Source: Papilionanthe hookeriana x Papilionanthe teres
Taxonomy: Eukaryota; Streptophyta; Magnoliopsida; Asparagales; Orchidaceae
Assembly: GCA_022702705.1 (NCBI GenBank)
Contig: CM040427.1
Location: 14,841,625 to 14,905,624 of the forward strand
Reading direction: 5' to 3'
Length of the DNA: 64,000 nt
In this document: positions 59,428 to 64,000 of the stretch, piece after piece
How the letters are laid out: the number at the start of each line of letters is the position of its first letter
How positions within the stretch are numbered: position 1 is the stretch's first letter
Program-made: the position numbers and the translations under genes
The notes under the pieces: generated by a model
Database searches by the model: none
What the model was told of the DNA's origin: nothing
What the model saw: only the letters and a program-made list of their open reading frames with translations

Positions 59428-62400
59428 TTTCTTTCTTTTCTTTTTTTGGTTCTTCAGTTATGGGTGATTTATATAAGTGTTTTCCTTCGTGGATGTTGTT
59501 CTTTTTCTCGAGGCATTCGATCCAATTCCGTTTGGATGCATATTCTCGACTCATCACACGAGGATTATCCGTATATAAATCTTCCATCTCTTTTTTTTTT
59601 ATTTGTCTGTCTACTTGTTGTCATATGTCCGCTTGCTATTCGGTTCCTCTCCGCTTCGGGTCATTCATTTGATTCGGGAGGGAGATTTATTCGAATAAGG
59701 GATTTACATGATAATTTATAAATAGACAGGCTGGCGACTCCTTTTCTTTTAAAAATAAAAAAATATATATATACATACATAAAAAAAGAGAAAAACACCG
59801 GACAAGGATGATACGGCGCTGACTGGGTTAAGTAGATAAATAGGATTTTTTTGAATTTATTAAATAGCCATAACTTTGAAAAATCATATCTTTGCATTAA
59901 AAAATCATAAAAATAAAATAAAAATACCCTCTTGCTCAGTGAACAGAGGAGAATAATGTGGAAAAAGAAAGTTAATTTGTTGAGTCTATGATTTTTAATT
60001 ATTTAAACACTCTCTGTGATATTCTAATTCTCCATTTGCATACATAATTCATCATGGCATGAGACCAAAGGGCTTTTGTAGCCTCTGTCCTTGGGAACAT
60101 TCCCTGAATTTTTCAATGCCAGAGGCCATCTCTATGACAAGTTATTTAATTTCCAAGTTTATGTGCCTGTTTTGGGATTTTAATTCTAATAATTAGCATA
60201 TTGCTTAGAAAATTCTAGAAAAATTAGGGGAGATATCTTATAACCAGAGGCCCCTAGGAAAATTATGGTTTGATTTAATTCCTTAAGAACAACCTTAATT
60301 AGCCTAAACCCTTGGAATTGACTTTTAATTAATTAAGAGTAACCACACATCAAAATCACTTGAAAACAATTCTCCATTTTCATTTAGGATGCAGAGAACC
60401 TCACATAAAAATTTCAAGTCAATTGGAATTAATTTAACCCACTAAATGAATTAATTAAGTGACATAGTTATTTTAAAAATTAAAAAATTCATAAAACCTA
60501 AAATACATTTCAAAAATTCACCAAACTTGTTTTGTGGGCTCTCTGGTATCAGAGGAGTCTAAAATAATTAAAATAGGATTTTTCTAAAAAATTTCATTTT
60601 TAACCTCATTTTCAATATTTTAATAATTAAAAAATTAAGAAAATCACCAAAATTGGTCCAAATGATCATCTGGTCAGTGGGAACATCCCATAATTTTCTT
60701 AAGGACAGACACCCTACCTTGGTCATGTTGTTGAATTTCCATTGAAAACCCTTACTTTCTACAAAAATAATTATATAAATTAAATTAAAAATGGAAAAAT
60801 CACTTTTTCTCCTCTAATGTCTTAATTGACATGTGAATGAAGTGACATAAAAATTCCAAGTTCATTTGAACTCAATTCAGTGAGTTATGAAATAAATAAG
60901 CCTAAAGGGGCATAATGGTAATTAAGGAATGTTAACCATAACTAAAATTTAGGCTAAACCAAAGGGAGGGATAAAAGATTTGATCTTAAATTCTTATTAG
61001 ATGATTGAAACTAAAGAAGTTAAGAGGTAGAAACCCATTAATCACCTTGAACATTTAAAGAAGACTCTTTTATTAATTAAACCATATAAACCTTGGAAGT
61101 TAATTAAAATGTGAATTATTAAGGTTAAGGGATTTTGAATATAGAAAAATTTTAATTCATTAAATTGAATCCCTAATCAATAATTTAATCAAATATTATT
61201 TAGACGTCAATTAATGGGACTCTAAAAATGATGATTGGAACTAATAATTTTAAAAAGAGAATGATTTTTGAAATTTTATAATTAAATTAAAAGATATTTG
61301 GATTAATTTGAAATTATTTGAAAATCAAATTGAAAAAAACTCAAGATGTTAAAATTAACCTGAAATTGTTTAAGACTTAAATCAAATGAACTTTAAGACA
61401 TCAAAGATTAACCTGGAACAATTCATGATTAAAACATTAAAATTAACCTAAAATATTAAGATCATTTAAAACATAAAGGTTTAACTAAATTAAACAGCTT
61501 GAACACTTTTTCAACTCAAAATTATTTAAAACACCTAAAAGGACCAACTAAAACTTTATAATTAAATCAAAATCACTTTAAATCTTCAACTCAAAACTTC
61601 GATTAAGATTGGTTAAAATCTTTAATGAACCAAGTTGCCCTTAAAGACTTTCATTATCATAACTCTTAAATGAAGCATTAAGTAAAATGTCACTTCACTC
61701 ATCGGACAATCAAATGTCCAAGTTCACTGAGCAAGAAACAAAAACTTAACTAAACTCTCAGATGATTAAATCACCCGTAAAATAAAATTCATTTAGACTC
61801 GAAACAATCTCATAAGTATTGAAAAGATGTTCAGGATTCGTCCTAAGCACTTTCTCAATATGATGAGATGTTTTAGAAGAACAATTGAATTTAATTGTCC
61901 TTTGGTGAAGAAAATCATCCTCAACAAAACACAAGGACCTAGATGTCATAGGAATTGACTAGTGATAGGATTAGGATTTTGGTAGACACCAGAACCTTCC
62001 CTTAGCTTTACCTAGGTACTTGTTGCAAATATTTAAATGCTCTGATATGTGTGTTAAGTGCAGCCGGGAATGACGAGAAGACCCACCAGGTACGCTTTTA
62101 TTTTACTGCGATTTATTTTGCACTGTACTTTACTCTCTTGCATGTTAAACTTCAGTGTCACCCTGCATGAAAATTGAAACTTTAGGATAACCACAAAACT
62201 GAAACCCAAAACAAAATTAAAATCAACACAAGATAAAATTCACTGCCACAACATTCAAAAGATAAAACAACTCAAAATTTAATCACAAACAGAACAACAA
62301 AACTATAACTTCAACTAAATTAAAACGTCTCGTTGGATGATCGGGAATCCCTCAGATGATGTAACCCACGTGTTGCTAACGAGAGTTCCCACGGTCTAAA

Positions 62401-63622
62401 TGAAAGTGTGGAACTCATTAACTTGAGTTTATCAAATTCATTTGGACTAAGTGAATCTGATAAAAATAACAGTGTCAGGATGACGGAACTGTGGGATCTT
62501 AATCGATTCTGCTTAACCAACTTTAAGATTTGTTTTAATTAAAAAATTATGACATTTGAACCTTAAGACTCTTCTAAACGAAAACACTTCCCTCATCTCC
62601 TGATTTTCACCTTCTAAAACTAAACCTCTGCAACAACAAGAACTTGGAGCATAGTGGGCAGCACGGTCATCTTCATCAGCAAAACTTGGGTCTTCTTCAG
62701 CAAAACCTTTCTTAGCATTAAATAACAAAGCCATAGGATTTCAAGGTAGTTTTGCCTAGTGCAACATAAATCCTTAACTTTATGTTAGGCATTTGCATAA
62801 TCATGTTATGCAAATTAAGTCCTAACCGGTCTTAGGACTCCGAGGTAGTCGTTTGGTACGACATGAACCCTCACATCTTCAAGGCTATTTATATGATTAT
62901 GTCATATAAATATAACTTCTAATTCACTAAAATTGGCAGGATTGAAACATTAAATAAACTCTCAAATTGAAGCCAAACCATAGGATAGTCGGGAAGTCAC
63001 CGAAGTTCACTTCGAGTCCGTGACATCCTCTACTTCTCTTCCTTTGGACTCATAAAATAAACTGTTCCAAATTTGAGCTATTCCCTATTAAAATTTCCAA
63101 AATCCAAATTGATTGAAAACCTTAAACTTTGAAACTCTTGAGAGAAAAACCACTGATCATTATCGAGAGTTTTCTTAAATGATTCATGTCATTTAAGATG
63201 TAATTAACTATAGGGGCTTGCCCTTATAGGAAACTTTAAGAACCTGAGTAATATAAACCCCGCTTAATTCCTTTATATTAAGCAGGGGAACTTGTCGATT
63301 TATAAAAATGATTCGCAGACCAAACGAATGTTACAAATCTTCTAGTTTATTTAATCGAGCCCCATCATCAAGCAGTTTGTCTATTCCTTGGGATAGATAT
63401 ACGGTTTTTGATGCGGTGCTCGTTTATATAAACTATTTGGGATGTGAGATCGGTTTGATTTCATATCTTAAAGTTTTCAAACTTAAAATTATTTTCAAAA
63501 ATCAAATGCTCCTTTCTAAAATTATATATATATTTAAATTAAATTTAAAATCAAAAGTTCGCCGACAATTTCTGTAGGCGACCCCTGTTCAAAATATAAC
63601 AAAATCTAAAAATATGCCGACA

Positions 63623-64000
63623 ATTCTCAGAGTCTCCATTAATTTCTTCTTGATCTTCAGTTAAGTTTTAGTATATTATAACAGGTAATGTAGATGAGTT
63701 CCCTAGAAAAGCATACTTTAAATGCGTAGGAGCACCTTCATCTCAAGTTCAGGAGGTTTTTCAATTGAAGGAATAATATGGTTACTATTTTCAGTAGTAT
63801 TTAAAATCTCAAAACTTTGCTGAACATAATTTGAATCCTTATTAAACAACATCTTCAACTCATCTTAAAAGTCAATTTCAATCTCTTTTTTTAACTCGTG
63901 TTCCAGTCTTGCTTTCAAAATTATCTTGGAAATGGTCAATACTTAAATAATTCATTATCTCCATTTGGAAACATTCATCATCTTTTCCTTTAGTTGGATA
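63623..64000 (-). pseudogene. Athila-type pol, part upstream of RT (continues beyond the window)
   Basis: On the minus strand it encodes an acidic linker and the stretch IIPSIEKPPELEMKVL (about 63,730-63,780), then KLMETLRI running into the solo-LTR border. The same frame resumes at 51,583 with RIYKKTL, which confirms that both flanks belonged to one element. Several stops are present. Confidence 0.7.

Larger units (their letters stand above)
54559..59797 (+). mobile_element. Nested solo LTR (5.24 kb) of another Tat-type family
   Basis: It starts TGTTGGCATCG, ends GAGAAAAACA, and is flanked by CCGGA on both sides (54,554-54,558 and 59,798-59,802). The host LTR sequence resumes correctly after the right copy (GTTAAGTAGATAAATAGG). 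Near its 3' end it has ACAGGCTGGCGACTCC (59,726-59,741), a primer-site-like word in the same relative place as in the larger LTRs, linking it to the same lineage. The middle is GC-rich (55.3-56.1 kb) and encodes nothing recognisable. Confidence 0.88.
51584..63622 (+). mobile_element. 12-kb solo LTR of a related Tat/Ogre element, containing a nested solo LTR
   Basis: It begins TGTTGACCTCATTTTT and ends ATATGCCGACA, collinear with the giant element's LTRs but clearly diverged. It is flanked by a perfect 5-bp duplication ATTCT (51,579-51,583 and 63,623-63,627). No internal region or partner LTR exists, so this is a solo LTR formed by LTR-LTR recombination. Removing the nested 5.24-kb insertion leaves about 6.8 kb, the normal LTR size here. 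It interrupts the minus-strand Athila-type pol. Confidence 0.9.

Noticed and set aside
54559..59797. The nested block as a normal part of a longer LTR variant
   Set aside because: Canonical TG..CA ends, a CCGGA duplication and correct resumption of the host LTR sequence show an insertion.

Overview
This window is nuclear DNA of a flowering plant. It is AT-rich, repeat-dominated, and carries plant-type LTR retrotransposons (Tat/Ogre and Athila-type Ty3/gypsy), RTE-type LINE debris, a CACTA-like terminus, foldback MITEs and one recognisable host gene, a small bHLH transcription factor on the minus strand at about 5.1-5.6 kb. The species cannot be named from the sequence.

Layout. 1-4.8 kb: repeats without a recognisable gene (hairpin, 32-bp tandem array, degenerate satellite). 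4.8-5.95 kb: the bHLH gene, with a foldback MITE just after its stop codon and a second foldback just upstream of its first recognisable exon. 6-10.99 kb: intergenic DNA with a CACTA-like end, RTE LINE fragments and an AT microsatellite. 10,992-37,741: one giant Tat/Ogre-type LTR retrotransposon of 26.75 kb on the plus strand. Its LTRs are 6.6 and 7.4 kb. Its internal order is PBS, ORF1, gag, protease, RT, RNase H, second RNase H, integrase, a further ORF, minisatellite, polypurine tract. 37.75-40.2 kb: an inverted decayed LTR of related type joined to RTE LINE debris. 44-51.58 kb and 63.62-64 kb: a decayed Athila-type element on the minus strand, split by a 12-kb solo LTR (51,584-63,622, target duplication ATTCT). 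That solo LTR itself contains a second solo LTR (54,559-59,797, target duplication CCGGA).

The main discovery is the ORF between integrase and 3' LTR of the giant element (26,786-28,255). Its C-terminal half is a 2-oxoglutarate/Fe(II) dioxygenase of the AlkB family, closest by eye to plant ALKBH9/10 RNA demethylases. The HxD, distal His and R-x5-R residues are all present, and no introns are seen across the domain. The retroelement appears to have carried a captured RNA-demethylase-like gene in sense orientation. This copy is dead: all its ORFs carry frameshifts and stops. The preserved active-site residues suggest the ancestor was functional.

A second theme is LTR growth. All LTRs of this group contain a copy of the 'LTR end + tRNA primer site' just inside their true 3' ends. 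This suggests that the LTR expanded when the primer-binding site moved downstream.
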